Origin: Collodictyon triciliatum
Lineage: Eukaryota > CRuMs
Direction of reading: 5' to 3'
DNA length: 24,307 nt
NCBI GenBank assembly: GCA_043381765.1
Contig: JBHJMP010001088.1
Coordinates: 1 to 24,307, forward strand
Shown one piece after another: positions 10,201 to 21,744 of the stretch. The notes beneath the pieces are model-generated. The model did not search any database and was not told the origin of the DNA. It was given only the letters and a program-made list of their open reading frames with translations. A program made the position numbers and the translations under genes. Numbering within the stretch: the stretch's first letter is position 1; every line of letters begins with the position of its first letter.

Positions 10201-11893
10201 CATCATTTATCAATACTTTTATTTGTAAATAAAAGTTAACAAATCAACCCACCTTGCTCTCCCTCCTTGACCACTCTTATATTGCCAGAAAACAGAAATA
10301 TTACATCGAAACAGCTATGAATATAACCAAACATATCTTTTATCCTTTCATAGCACATCATTTGCAGTCTTTGAGTTGACAGAGATCTTACCGCGATTCT
10401 CTCTACTCATACCCACCGAACAACTTTCTGCAGATCCAAAGTCTGTAGTAATTTTTAAACTGAATGAGCGAATTCCAAAGGTGAGAATGACCAAAGAAGA
10501 ACAAAAGAAATCATTACCATCCCTTCCCATTCAAGGACAAAGTTTGAAGAGTAATAGCCAAAACTGTAACACCCATAACACCTCTTACTATGGGATCTAA
10601 TCTGGTATAAACAAATCTGAGCTTTTAGGTCATTGCCTGGCTTAAGCAAAGCTTTTTGTTGGCTCAAAATCCGGACTACAGCGGGGATTTGTTGGTGGCG
10701 TGTTTCATCTCTATCAGAGACAGTAAGCATGTCAAGATGGTTTTCCGCCAGGACTCTACTGAGGTCTTCAATAAGTTACAAATAGCGCATCAAGTGCCTT
10801 AGCAGGGTCATATGTGACGACGCTATGATTAAACATCAATAATAAGCATGCATATACTTTCTCATACTTTCTACGGAAAAGCCTAAAAATTGAGCTTATC
10901 TTTATTCTAGTTTCAGATCCGGACCGACGACATGGAGGTTGCTGCGGATATTATACAGGACTTGTGTGGATATATGAAACTGAGCGAATTGGAATCCACA
11001 GCTGATTTCCCTGTTGAGGTCTCTTATATTTCATTTTTCAAAGGTGATTTTGAGGCGCCTTCGAAAGAATAGGGCACTTTTAAGCCTCTTACAACATGAA
11101 TATACTTTTTTTTTCCAGATGGAGGCTTTCCGGGAGGTATTGTTGAAGGTAGACGAGTACAACAATATACGCCTGAAACTCACTGCAGAAATGGCTGACT
11201 CGTCGCAACTGATCAAAGCTATGGTGATTCGCGCAGAAGATTCGCGAATTCATGGCGATATGTGAGTCAAAAAAAAGAAAATAGACAAGGAAAGAAGTAT
11301 AATATCTAAGAATTATTTTGTTATATTTTATTTTGTTATCAGATACTATCTCTTGACAAGTATCACTTTTACAATGTGTATGTGCGAAGCTTAAAGGTCA
11401 AGAACCTCCCTCCCCCACATTGAAATCCCTAAGGTATTTTAACGATTTCTAAACATGTATAATTCTCTGTCGAATTTGGGACACCCAGAAAGTCGATGCG
11501 AAAATGCTATACGACATTGCTGGACCTTAATCGGGAGTTAATTGGAGAGTACAACAAGCGAGCTGCAAATCACGGAGCTCTATTGAACTGTCTTAAGGAA
11601 GTAAATCAAATGATTCAGAAGGCATCCCGCTTGCGAAGTATGTCATTATTTCGATGCAAAGCATGCCAGTATATATATTCTTTTATAGGCTCTCGCTTTC
11701 AAACTACCAATAGTTTTTTTTTGAAAAAAAAATATCAAAAAAAAAAAAGTTGTGCAATCAATCATTATTCCTCGGGTTTACTCTAGTGGGTGACGCCAAA
11801 TCGCGCGTTGTGAGTTGCTGCAGAGAGGCCATCAAAACAAACAATGTGCAAGCACTGTACCGCATCATCCGCTACGGACATCCTGGGGCATAA
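7250..11893 (+). CDS. BBS2: Bardet-Biedl syndrome 2 protein (BBSome subunit), complete
   Basis: BBS2 is a core subunit of the BBSome, the coat that moves membrane proteins out of cilia with Arl6 and IFT. Twenty exons join to 725 aa, close to the usual ~720: 7250-7319, 7540-7586, 7681-7838, 7950-8079, 8226-8309, 8438-8571, 8666-8758, 8869-8926, 9002-9054, 9193-9275, 9412-9515, 9579-9736, 9822-9956, 10096-10197, 10354-10480, 10629-10763, 10911-11018, 11119-11261, 11489-11637, 11787-11893 (TAA). Family landmarks appear in order: MLLPAFQLKL start, GKVFIHNPH, YRDVADGVNAI, VGGNCSI, WTVTGDNV, LMVGSEDCDIRVF (beta-propeller), YRMDGKEEIICCS, QELAQKKQ (coiled coil), PPKDVTVSINIKA, then the C-terminal helices KVDEYNNIRLKLTAEMADSS and LNRELIGEYNKR. 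All junctions are in frame with GT-AG except 9515/9579 (see findings). The identity is very secure. Confidence 0.96.
9516..9578 (+). other. Non-canonical BBS2 intron 11 (GC donor, off-by-one acceptor)
   Basis: The conserved QKKQ-N join needs CAG (to 9515) followed by AAC (from 9579). The intron then starts GCAAGT, a classic GC-type donor, but would end in GG. The AG at 9576-9577 leaves one extra G that shifts the frame. Either the splice is unusual, or the assembly has one base too many in AAGGAAC. Confidence 0.6.
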
Positions 11894-12582
11894 AACCCTT
11901 CGTTCTCTTTTTACAATCCTCATCAACGCGATTTACAATTCTTCTCATCCAGCCTCTCCAAAAGCCTCAAAGCGATAGCATGAGAAGGAGGGAGGAGATA
12001 TATTAGGACAAAACACAGAAAGGAACAAAAAAAAAAAAAAGAAGAAAAATGGATTGTGGTGATTCTCGTACCCGCTCAGAACAGAATGCGGGGCAAGAAA
12101 ATGGATGTGAAAATTTAATACCCACATATGGAAATAGATGAGGTATTGGGGTTTCTCGTTTAGGTTGGGCGTTTTTTTCCCTTTCTGGATTTAGTTGCGC
12201 ATGACTAATCTCTTCCTTCTTTGTTCACAGAGCCCCACCTCATCCTGCCTTAGTCATGAAAACAAGAGTGGACAAAACAAACCAGGAAAAAAAAACAAAA
12301 AACAAAGACAAAAACAAATAAATAAACATGCGAAAACTACAGGGACATAGAACAATCTCACCACGATGAAGTCAAATCGTCCACCTTGCATGTTTTTTTT
12401 TTCTTCTCGTTTGACACCTTTTGCTGCTCTTTCGCCACCGCCGCATTGTTACAAATATGTTTTTGCTTTATTGTCATTTGCGTCAAACTTTTTCGTTATC
12501 TTTTAATGACACGAGGTATTTACTCTTCCTCTTGGATTGCGTAAGCTGTTTGGAGCAAAATCCATTTCGGGAGTTGGGACTG
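11894..12582 (+). other. BBS2 3' region and NEK 5' region
   Basis: No additional gene is seen. AATAAATAAA at 12317-12326 is the best BBS2 poly(A) signal, about 425 bp after the stop. Between it and the NEK start codon only about 260 bp remain, T/C-rich and likely leader or promoter. A-rich runs occur at 12027-12041 and 12285-12320. Confidence 0.45.
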
Positions 12583-13594
12583 ATGAAGGATGCGATCCCG
12601 TCGAATCCCGACGGCTTGCATCGGTATGAACCCATCAAGCAGATCGGAAAAGGCGCCTTTGGTGTGGTTTCTCTTGCTCGAAACAAGGTATATTGGACAG
12701 AAGCTTGACTAGTTGGCTTATTTCCGTGGAGCGGCCGAAGGCTATCCTTCCTTCCTTCCTTTTTTTGTACGAGAATATGCTCACACATCGAACCTCCTCA
12801 CTGCGGTTCTGTTCTAATACGACTATTTGGTTTCCGGGCCTCTTATTTCTTTTTATTTTTTCAAACAATTAGGAAACAAAAGGAATTTGTGTGATAAAAA
12901 GGATTCACATGGAGGAGGGGAACTCGTCAGACTTGCAGTCGATCAAGCAAGAGGTTCCATAGAATTCTCTAAAGCATATCCACTTGTTTGACACACCACC
13001 AAGTCACTCGTTGATACCACCTAGATCGAACTGCTTTCTACCCTTCAACACCCAAACATTGTGGGCTATAAGGAGGTTTTTCTTGATCCGCAAGATAAAA
13101 ACGCAATATGCATCGTGATGGACTATTGTGATGGTGGCGACCTGGACAAACGCATTAAGCATGCTATTCAGCTTAACTACCGATTTGACGAGAAGGTACC
13201 TGCTTTGTCATCCTTTTTTTTTTTTTATTCTTCCTTTCAACTTTTGTGCAGGACCGACCTGCTTTGTCATCCTTATATTTGCTAGGTACAATGCTTACAA
13301 AGTTGGCTTTCACAAGCTGTTTTCTGTATTCGGGATATCTTTATACATATATGTACGCTATGACATTTGACATTCTAAAACGTAGCAAATAATGAGTTGG
13401 TTCACACAACTTTCAATGGCTCTTGATTACCTTCATAGAAGAAAAGTAATTCAGTACGTAAACGCCAAAAATCAACTTTCGACTTTTCTTTTGAAAATAT
13501 TCATAAATTGATTTTGAATTTTGGAAAGCTTTCCCTTGCGTGATAACCTTTTCCCTCAAGAATATGCATACTTGGTTTAATCTAAAATACATCG

Positions 13595-13689
<95 letters not shown>

Positions 13690-16600
13690 GTATGCAGTCG
13701 TGACTTAAAGGGGCAAAATGTGTTTTTGATGAAGAACGGAATGGTCAAGCTTGGTGAATCATATATTATACAAATAATCACAAAGTTACATCAGGATAAT
13801 TATATCTCTCAAAAATAGTTGTAAAAAAAAACATTAAAATAAGGATATGAATACTAAGCCAAATACTTCAATCAAAAAGGTGATTTTGGAGTGTCTCGAG
13901 TAATTAGCAAATCCGGTGAGCTAGCTCGGACACTTGTGGGAACACCTTATTATTTGAGCCCTGAAATTGTTAAAGGACAAGGATATCCTCATAATGATAA
14001 TATTTATGCTATTTGATTACGTAAAATGTTTGTTGACCCCTCATCGTTCTTTGTATCTATGTATCTTTGTTTCGCCCTTCATTTATTATTCAGTTTATTT
14101 TATTTCTTTGTATGCCTTGACAAAAATTCACATATGATTTCAAGTCAGATGTTTGGTCACTTGGGTGCATTTTGTATGAGCTATGTACTTTAAATCGCCC
14201 CTTTCAAGGAACCGTACCATTTTTTTTTCGTTCATACATTGTTGTATCTCTATAAAGTCTTTGAACTAACTGATAGTTATATTAAATTACAATTTAAATG
14301 ATTCAAACCTCACAATGTTTTTGAATATATTTCTTAGTGTAGAAAGAATACAACATTCATGGTATAGCTGAGCATTCTTTTTCTCTCGTGATACATGTGC
14401 ATAGGATATGATACAGTTAATGGTGAAAATTCAAGCTGGAAAATACACTCCTGTACCAGCTGACTACTACTCTGAACAAATGAGGAACCTGGTGGAGTCT
14501 CTTCTCTGCTACGACAAAGATAAACGACCGTATATGCCAACCGTCATGGCCAACCCATTCGTTTTGGAACATGTTGCAAGAGTAGCAGAGGAGTTTTCAA
14601 AGGCACCTGCGGAAGCGTGAGTGTAATAGTAGATTTTACATACCATTATAGGCACAGTTGTTTCATTTTAGAAGTAGATTAAAAGAAAAAAAAAACAAGC
14701 GCGAGCTTTATATCCTTATCATGATATCACGAAATCACCCAAATACCTCGTTATGCTCTAACGATGATCTACAGGACAATACCAGATATACCTCCTCGAC
14801 CAGTCCTGAAGCGCAACCAACAAAACATGGATGCAGTTTCACCTGCAATGGTTGCAAACTCTCCCGTGATTCCACTTCCCCTTCCACACCAACAACCACA
14901 ACAACAATTACAACAACCGCAGCAGCAGCAGCAGCAGCAGCCTCTTCCAAACTCTCATCCTGAGGTATCTTCTGTACCCCAAATATCACCAGCGGCGGTA
15001 AAAGAAGACAAAGTAGATACAAAGCCGATGCCGCCACCACCAAAAATCCCACTGAAACCGCCCTCACAGGCTGTTCCGAAAGTAGAGGAGGATATCGACC
15101 CGAACAATCCAATTATGATATTCCGCGCCAACCTTGCAAAAAAGGAAAAAGAGACAAAACCTGGGGTTGGTAACCAACCAGGCGGAGGCAAAGCAGACCA
15201 ACATCCTTCCTCTGCTGTCGCACGAACAAAGCCACCTGATACCAGCCAAGCAAAAGAACCCACTGGAGGGATTTCAAGCGAGTCTCAGCCATTAGTCAAC
15301 ATACCTACAGCAAATCCTACCCAAATCCCACAATCCTCACAAAAGGCAGAAAACGCTTCGGTTGTACAAAGTACGGAACCCAACACGCCCCAACCGAGCA
15401 GCATCAACATCAGTGTAGCGCACGAGCCCATCAACCCCAGTCCTCAGGACGAAAATCTACAGATAAATCCACTATATCCACCGCTGCAGATGCCAATAGT
15501 CAAAGAAGAGCGAACATCTATGATTATGGAACAGTTGCGCTCGGTCAAGTCTATGGTTTCATTCTTCCCCCGAGGCAGCCAACCAGCCCAAGGCCAATCC
15601 TCTCAATCATCCTTACATTTGAATACCTCCCAACCTCAGATGCAATCGCAACCACCACCGCAACTGCAACTGCAACCACAACTACAACCACCGACTGACC
15701 CTGCTATCGACCTGGAAAATGCAAGGGCTCAAAAAGTTGCCGAGCAGATTAAGCGTCAAATCGGTAACATGCCTCGTCGTGGTTCGATTGTTCGACCATC
15801 TATGCTCCCAACAAATGTGTGCACGGTGAGTAGCCACTTTCCTTTCAAAATCATCGAATATTTTATTTCTGCATGTAATTTATGCAGATACGTAAAACCA
15901 AGCAAATAAATGAAGAGCTTAAGTAATAGCATTAGTTGAGATCCAGTTCTATTTTAAATTTATAAACTGATGCTCGATTGCCTTTGACAATTGTAAAAAA
16001 AAATAAAAAAAATAATAATTATCGGAATAGGAAAACCATGAAATAGATTGGCTAGAGTCCAACCAGCTGGAGGGATTGGAACAAGAAGACCGCAATGTTG
16101 TGTACGTCTTTGATTACATTAATACATTCGATTTGCCGTCGCGCCCAGCTCTGTAACTTTTCAACCCCCAGCCACGGTATGTAAATTACTTTGATGTAGC
16201 ATAAACCGTGAGGAAATGGACATGCGGCACTTTTTGAAGTTCATCAAGCGCAAGTTCATGAACATATTTGTGGCAGACCCCGATGATGATGTGAATGCGC
16301 CTCTCCCCGGGTACGACAATCGTAGCATTCGCATCGCCATGGACGGCAACGGACGACGCCTGGGCAGTGCAGAACAAGGGATTCGCCGACAAGGCAGCGC
16401 AGAACAAGGAATCCGCCGATTCGGAAGTGCAGAGCAAGGTGTCCGGAGACAGGGCAGCTTGGAACAAGCGGCACGTCGGACAACCGAGACCCCAGACAGA
16501 AAGCGCACAGGCAGTGCAGAGCCCATCATCGACCGCCCAATCATCATCGAAAGCTACCAACCGGTTGTCCAGCCGATGCGCTTGACGTCGCCCTCACCGA

Positions 16601-17880
16601 CACCGGCGACTGCTGCACAAAGCCATCTGCTTTCCCCGCCGCTTCCCCAGCCTCTGAACATCCCTGCTTCAGCCTCCCCCAATCTGTCTCCATCAGTCGC
16701 ATCATCTACAGAGGCTGCAGCCCTGCAGAATCCAAGTAGCGCACGGAGCAACGCAAACCCGCCGTCTGCGCGAATGGAGACAAAATCGCCTGCAGCTACG
16801 GAGCGGCCTTTGGCCAAGCTGATTGAGGATTTGCCGTCCAAGTCTAGTGGCCCTGTGAGTGTGGCAGGTGCTTTTGCAAACATACTCGACGCACCGCAGA
16901 ACGAACCTGCGCGTCTGCACTATGAATTCAGGGCGTCTCTAGGACTCGGCGCACACCCTCCTGAGAAATCTGCTCGCCTTAACACCTCTGAACGAGTTGC
17001 AAGACGAGAAAATGCGCTCTATCAGGCACATAATCCACTAGACTACAGAGCAACGCAATCTTGCCCGCCAATGGACACAGCGCATATCCGAAGGGCCCCG
17101 TTTGGCCCCGTCCTTCTTCAAAGCGGCAATGGAGGCGATGCAGATAAGTCTGTCCCTCTCCGCATGTCAAACACAGCACCAAATATCATCGCCTCTGCAC
17201 GCACAACCCCTGCCATTCCATCACGCCATACGGCGTCCCTGGTCCCAACCGCGTCTCCCCAAAAGTCCCTGTCGAATTCGCCCTCCACCTCGCACCCTTC
17301 CGAAACGCCGCCAGACCCACTAAACCCTCCAGAAAGCCAGTTGCAGTCTCCTTCCCTCGTCCCCGCCCAGAGTCAAGGCCAATCACCTTCCTCAAATCCA
17401 GACCAGAAGATACCGAAGCCTTCTGAGAATGCTGCCCAATCCTTGCAGCGGGCACAGCTCGGCCCATCAACTCCGACCTTCTTGGAGCCTGCCTTTGCCC
17501 CGCAAGACTCACTCTCTTCTGGAACTCGTTCTGTCCCCCATGCTGGACCAAAGATACATGTACGGCGCCCCATCCCTGGCGCCCCTGCTGTACAAGCACG
17601 GGAGCAGGTTCATGCAATCTCTGTTGCAGATGTTGCAAAGATGTCTGCCATGATGAAAGAAAATGGAGGGCAGGTACTCGATGTTGATGCCACAAAAGCG
17701 CCTCGAATACGCGGTGGCCTTGGAGTGAGAGACGACCAGAATGAATCGGCCGGGGCGTTTCCTGGGTCATCGCATCGGGTCCATCAGAACGTGAGGCAAG
17801 GGCGGCAGTCTGTATCTCCAACCACCGGGAGGGCTTCGTCACTTTCGGTTTGGCTTTTACTTGTGGCCATGATGTCATGA
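12583..17880 (+). CDS. NIMA-related (NEK) serine/threonine kinase with long low-complexity tail
   Basis: NEK kinases act in mitosis and at centrosomes/cilia. Exons 12583-12687, 12873-12953, 13025-13195, 13386-13453, 13698-13753, 13880-13982, 14132-14213, 14405-14616, 14775-15825, 15888-15922/3, 16031-16101 and 16200-17880 give about 1238 aa. Kinase landmarks are the Gly loop GKGAFG (22-27), VIK with K44, HRDLKGQN (from H142), DFG (162-164), GTPYYLSPE (the NEK activation-segment signature), KSDVWSLGC and CTLNRPFQG; the domain ends near residue 280. The tail is Pro/Gln/Ser-rich, with a Q tract (14901-14941), [11 protein letters not shown] (a PKA-type RRxS site), a short acidic helix ([17 protein letters not shown]) and four decapeptide repeats. 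ATG 12583 gives a short N-terminus before the kinase. Intron 6 is AT-AC. The join after 15922 is not canonical, so the part from 16031 on could be a separate unit; phase 2 at 16101/16200 argues for one gene. Retaining the 62-bp intron 9 would end the protein at 15909. Confidence 0.88.
13596..13689 (+). repeat. (TTA)n microsatellite in NEK intron 4
   Basis: About 31 uninterrupted ATT/TTA units fill intron 4 (13454-13697) and end eight bases before the exon that carries HRDLK. The tract effectively replaces the polypyrimidine tract; the acceptor is TATGCAG. It is T-rich on the sense strand. Confidence 0.95.
13983..14131 (+). other. U12-type AT-AC intron in the NEK kinase domain
   Basis: This 149-bp intron starts with ATATCCTC, close to the U12 donor consensus ATATCCTT. 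It carries TGCCTTGAC at 14113-14121, which matches the U12 branch-site consensus TTCCTTRAC at 8 of 9 positions. It ends in AC, with the branch A (14120) 11 bases before the intron's last base. Joining GG (13981-13982) to ATATGATTTC restores [13 protein letters not shown], the expected NEK sequence. No GT-AG choice keeps it: reading on past the donor meets TGA before the next GT. Confidence 0.85.
15923..16030 (+). other. NEK intron 10 with off-by-one boundaries
   Basis: The upstream exon reads NEELK and the downstream exon [11 protein letters not shown]. Keeping frame needs AAG followed by GAA. This makes the intron GTAATA...AATA (GT-TA), or with the ambiguous G moved, TAATAG...AATAG. A canonical GT-AG intron would be one base short of frame. 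A lost G in the acceptor-side GG run (16030-16031) would explain it. Confidence 0.5.
16363..16479 (+). repeat. Four tandem 30-bp coding repeats ([10 protein letters not shown]) in the NEK tail
   Basis: Four successive decapeptides, [30 protein letters not shown] and GSLEQAARR, are encoded by 30-bp units. Each Ser follows RRxG, which fits basophilic kinases of the RxxS type. Substitutions are largely synonymous in the first three units, so selection on the protein is plausible. Confidence 0.9.
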
Positions 17881-18792
17881 TTATTTTTCTGTTTCCCTTT
17901 GCCATTCGAATTAGCCAGAAACTAAGATGAAGCGTAATTTTTGATTACTTTTTTTTTCTTTATTAAAACTTTTCTTTGTTTCCTGTGTCGATAGAGTAAA
18001 TAGGTATATCACACGGGCATGGGATTCCAATGCGAGGACTTGGCCTTTCAGATGAACGGGAGCACAAACAGAGAAATACAGAGTCCGATTCCGTCCTTGG
18101 GCGATATTCGCGCACCAAACTTTATTCTGCCCGATGGGGCGACATCCATCTCCTCGGACATCACACGCACACATTCCAAACAAATCTCTGCTCCCACAAC
18201 CTCTGGTCGAGTGGGCTGTCCACACACCTCTGTGGTTGTATATATGCAGATACCGGCACGCAAAATCCTTTTTCCCAGCTTACACAGTCATCACTGACAC
18301 TAAACTCCCGTGCTCTATGCCTCAAAGCTGATTGAAACTTTTTTTCTTCCATTTTCCTCACCGGCATTAGTTGCATATACGCTATCTACACACTTTCATA
18401 AGGGCGATTTCTTTTCTTATCTATAAATCCCATCTTTTCGCATAATAACTCTATGGAGCCAATTACCGGGCCAGGAAACAGCAACATAAAGACATGCTAA
18501 TACACGATTAAAAAAAAAAAGGTGAATAAATGGGTACAATGCGACAAATTTTACCTGTGAGAATACTTGTTCCTTTTTTACTCTCTCTTCAAGATGAGCT
18601 CTATTTCCACCATTTGTGTGTGTATCGATGCATTTGAGGAAAGGGGTATTGGCCTACTCGACTCTATTTTTTATTTTGTTATTTGGCCATAGGAGACTCC
18701 TTTTGATTCTTCCTGCTGTTATATTTTCTTTTCTTTTTTACCTAATTTTCCTTTTTCAAACATAATAGCTTCATGAAAAGGTATGAACACTC
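17881..18792. other. Convergent 3' region of NEK and the cyclase-like gene
   Basis: No gene is supported. Possible NEK poly(A) signals are ATTAAA at 17962-17967 and AATAAA at 18525-18530. For the minus-strand gene, AATAAA is found as TTTATT at 18671-18676, about 117 bp after its stop. Short ORFs here on either strand have no recognisable similarity. Confidence 0.45.
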
Positions 18793-21647
18793 TCAGCGGT
18801 TGTACCTCGAATGTCTCGCCGCTACGAGATAATAAGTTTTTGATGGGGTGCCATGTCCAAAGTCTAACTGGACGCCACTTTCTTCAAATGTAAATCCAGA
18901 TTCCAGTTGGGATACTGTTTCCTGTGTGCAGTGTATTCGCCCAGGACGGGCTGTCCGCTGCAGATGGTCGGCCACATTCACAGCTTCACCGAACAAGTCG
19001 TAGACATATTTTTTGGTTCCAATAACGCCTACAAGAAAGAAGAAAAAAAAAAGAAGAAAATATAGCATGCCAAACATAACATTCAAATATATTTCTTTCT
19101 TACATAGGTCAAAATTTTAATATTTTATCAACAAACTCTTATAGATGTTAAGAGAAAATGTTAACAAACAATAAACAATAAACAATAAACAATAAACAAT
19201 AAACAATAAACAATAAACAATAAACAATAAACAATAAACAATAAACAATAAACAATAAACAATAAACAATAAACAATAAATAAATACTAAATACCAAAAC
19301 AAAAATTGTTACATACAAAACAAATAATAAAAAATCGGTAGAATCCTTTGCATATTTTAGTGGAAAAAAAAATACCAGCTAAGCATGGTCCGCTGTGGAT
19401 TCCTATTCTAAAGTTCCACTTTTCGTAGTTGATTGCATTGAAACGGTCGAGAATTCTTTGCATGGCCATCGCAGTGTGGGCGATTGCAAAGTGATGTTTG
19501 TGACCAACTGCGTCACCAGAGATGCCTGCAGCTGCAACATACGTGTCCCCATACGTTTTAATTTTCTCGACACCAGGAACAGCAAAGACTGCATCATCAA
19601 GTGCTCCAAATAGCTCGGCCAGCAGTGTAATTAGTTGCACGTGAGTGTAGCGAGAACAAAGGCGAGAGAAGTTTACGATTCCAATCACAAGGATGCTGGC
19701 ATTTGGGAACCGCCTCGAAATCAAGAGGCCCGCATTTGAATTGAAATAGGATATACTTTTGCGGGACCGAGATTGATTTTGAGGCTGTGTTTGTTTCTGT
19801 CGGAGGTTGAGCTGTAGCCTTTTGACGACAAAATCTGGGAGGACATTGAGAATAAGTGAGTCGCTGGTATCTTTTTGCATTTGGTATAAACGTCGAGCAT
19901 CCTGACAGATTTTTATCAACATCCATTCTTGTCTAACTTGCTTTTCGAGGTCGTAACTAAAGAATGCACCGATTGCAATCAACAAGAAGAGTGAAATATT
20001 ATATCTCACAATAGCGACCCGGGCAAAGTTGCCAGCGTAGAAACACAAAAAATTAAAGGCAGCGAAAAGCAGAAGCGCAATAACACTTCCATACAAGAAT
20101 CGTAGCCGGACGCAGCAGAAGCCATAAAGTATTACAAAGACAAGTCCATAGAACGCATAATCTATTGTTGGTGAATCCTCGATATAATAGACTGTGAGTA
20201 TTTGCCCAACACCTAGAGATAGAACAGACCAGAATATGGCATACTCCATGATAGAGCGATATTTGGTGGCAACATACAGAGATATTAGGTAGGAAGGAGT
20301 GATGATAGCAAAGCGCGTAATGAACAAATCTGCAAACTTTTGGGATGGTGCCACTAAAGCATCCAAGATACTACTGGTGGAGATGAAAAAGAACCCAAGT
20401 ACCCCAGCAATCATAAGATAGGACTTTACATAATCACAGTAGTATTCCATAAACAAGCTCTCATTTTCTGCGTCTTGAAATCGTAGACTCCACTTATGAA
20501 AAGAAGGTTGCTCATTTTTTAGAATTTTTTCGTAGCCTTTTCCCCATCGGTGATAAGGTGCGTCTTTCTCTTTTTCATCACCGCCGTTCTCATCTTCATA
20601 ATCATCACTAGAGCTACCATAGTCATCCTCCTCGTCATCATAATTCTCGGTATCGTTTCCAGATGCAAAGAGGTCATGCTGATGACGATAAGGATGACTT
20701 GACGATGAAGAGGTATTGAAACGCAGACTTGTTGCTTGGTTCTCTGTAGGCAAGCCTGTGTCATTATGTTTGGCAGGTTTGTTCTTCCTGCATGCTTCAG
20801 ATTCAGCTGGTTTACGATGATTACGGTCAGGTCGGTCTGTGAGCTGGTCTTCATAATTATGGTAAGTTTGGAACGGTTCGGGAACAAGACTGTTATATGA
20901 ATAAATATTGGTATTTGAGTTCGACTTTGCATTTTGATCTGTATTTGAATTTCCATTTGCATTTGCATTTGCATTTGCATTTGAACTGGGCAAAAGTGGC
21001 TCGTCGGTTCCGTTTGTGTGGTTTCTTGTAGCTTGTGCTTGAAATTCCTTTGAGGTCTCAGAGTTTATGGATCTCTGTTGATTTTGGGGTTGTTGATCGT
21101 GCGATGTGCTCGGGACCTCAGAAGGGACATCTCCATGTGAAAAAGATGACTCCATGTCAGAGAATTGGTCTGGAGAGAAAGCCATTTGGTGTTCAATCAT
21201 TTCAGAGAATGGGACATATCCTTCTTTGACGAATATGAGTCTGGTCCTTTTCTTTTTCCCAGTAGAGATGACATCTACAAATTCAAACACATAGCGCGGC
21301 TCATCCTGAATAAATTCGTAAGTTGCGGGAGAAATTTGTATAGCAGCACAACCCAATGGGCGTGGCATGTTGGCCAGTTGGTATGCTTTTCCAACTGTTT
21401 CTCCAAACAAATCGTACGTCATTTTTCTCTTGCCCACGAGCTGCATGCACAAATAAAATAAAATATAATAAATGAATATTTACTTTCCAAACTTGTTTTA
21501 TACTCACAAATTATTCTCACGCAGCAAACAATATAGGGAGAACAACAGTAAGAGTAAGAGTAAAAATAAAAGTAAAAAAAATAATTATTTACTAAATAGG
21601 TCTATCATATCGTATTTCTTTTTGTCAGATCAATGGCAAATTATATG

Positions 21648-21744
<97 letters not shown>

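Noticed and set aside
13540-13818. Open frame encoding poly-Tyr (and the poly-Ile, poly-Lys/Glu and poly-Phe/Leu frames elsewhere)
   Set aside because: Translations of trinucleotide or pyrimidine repeats in introns or intergenic DNA; not genes.
19163-19278. CRISPR-like regular repeat
   Set aside because: Seven-base units without spacers, inside a eukaryotic intron: a microsatellite.
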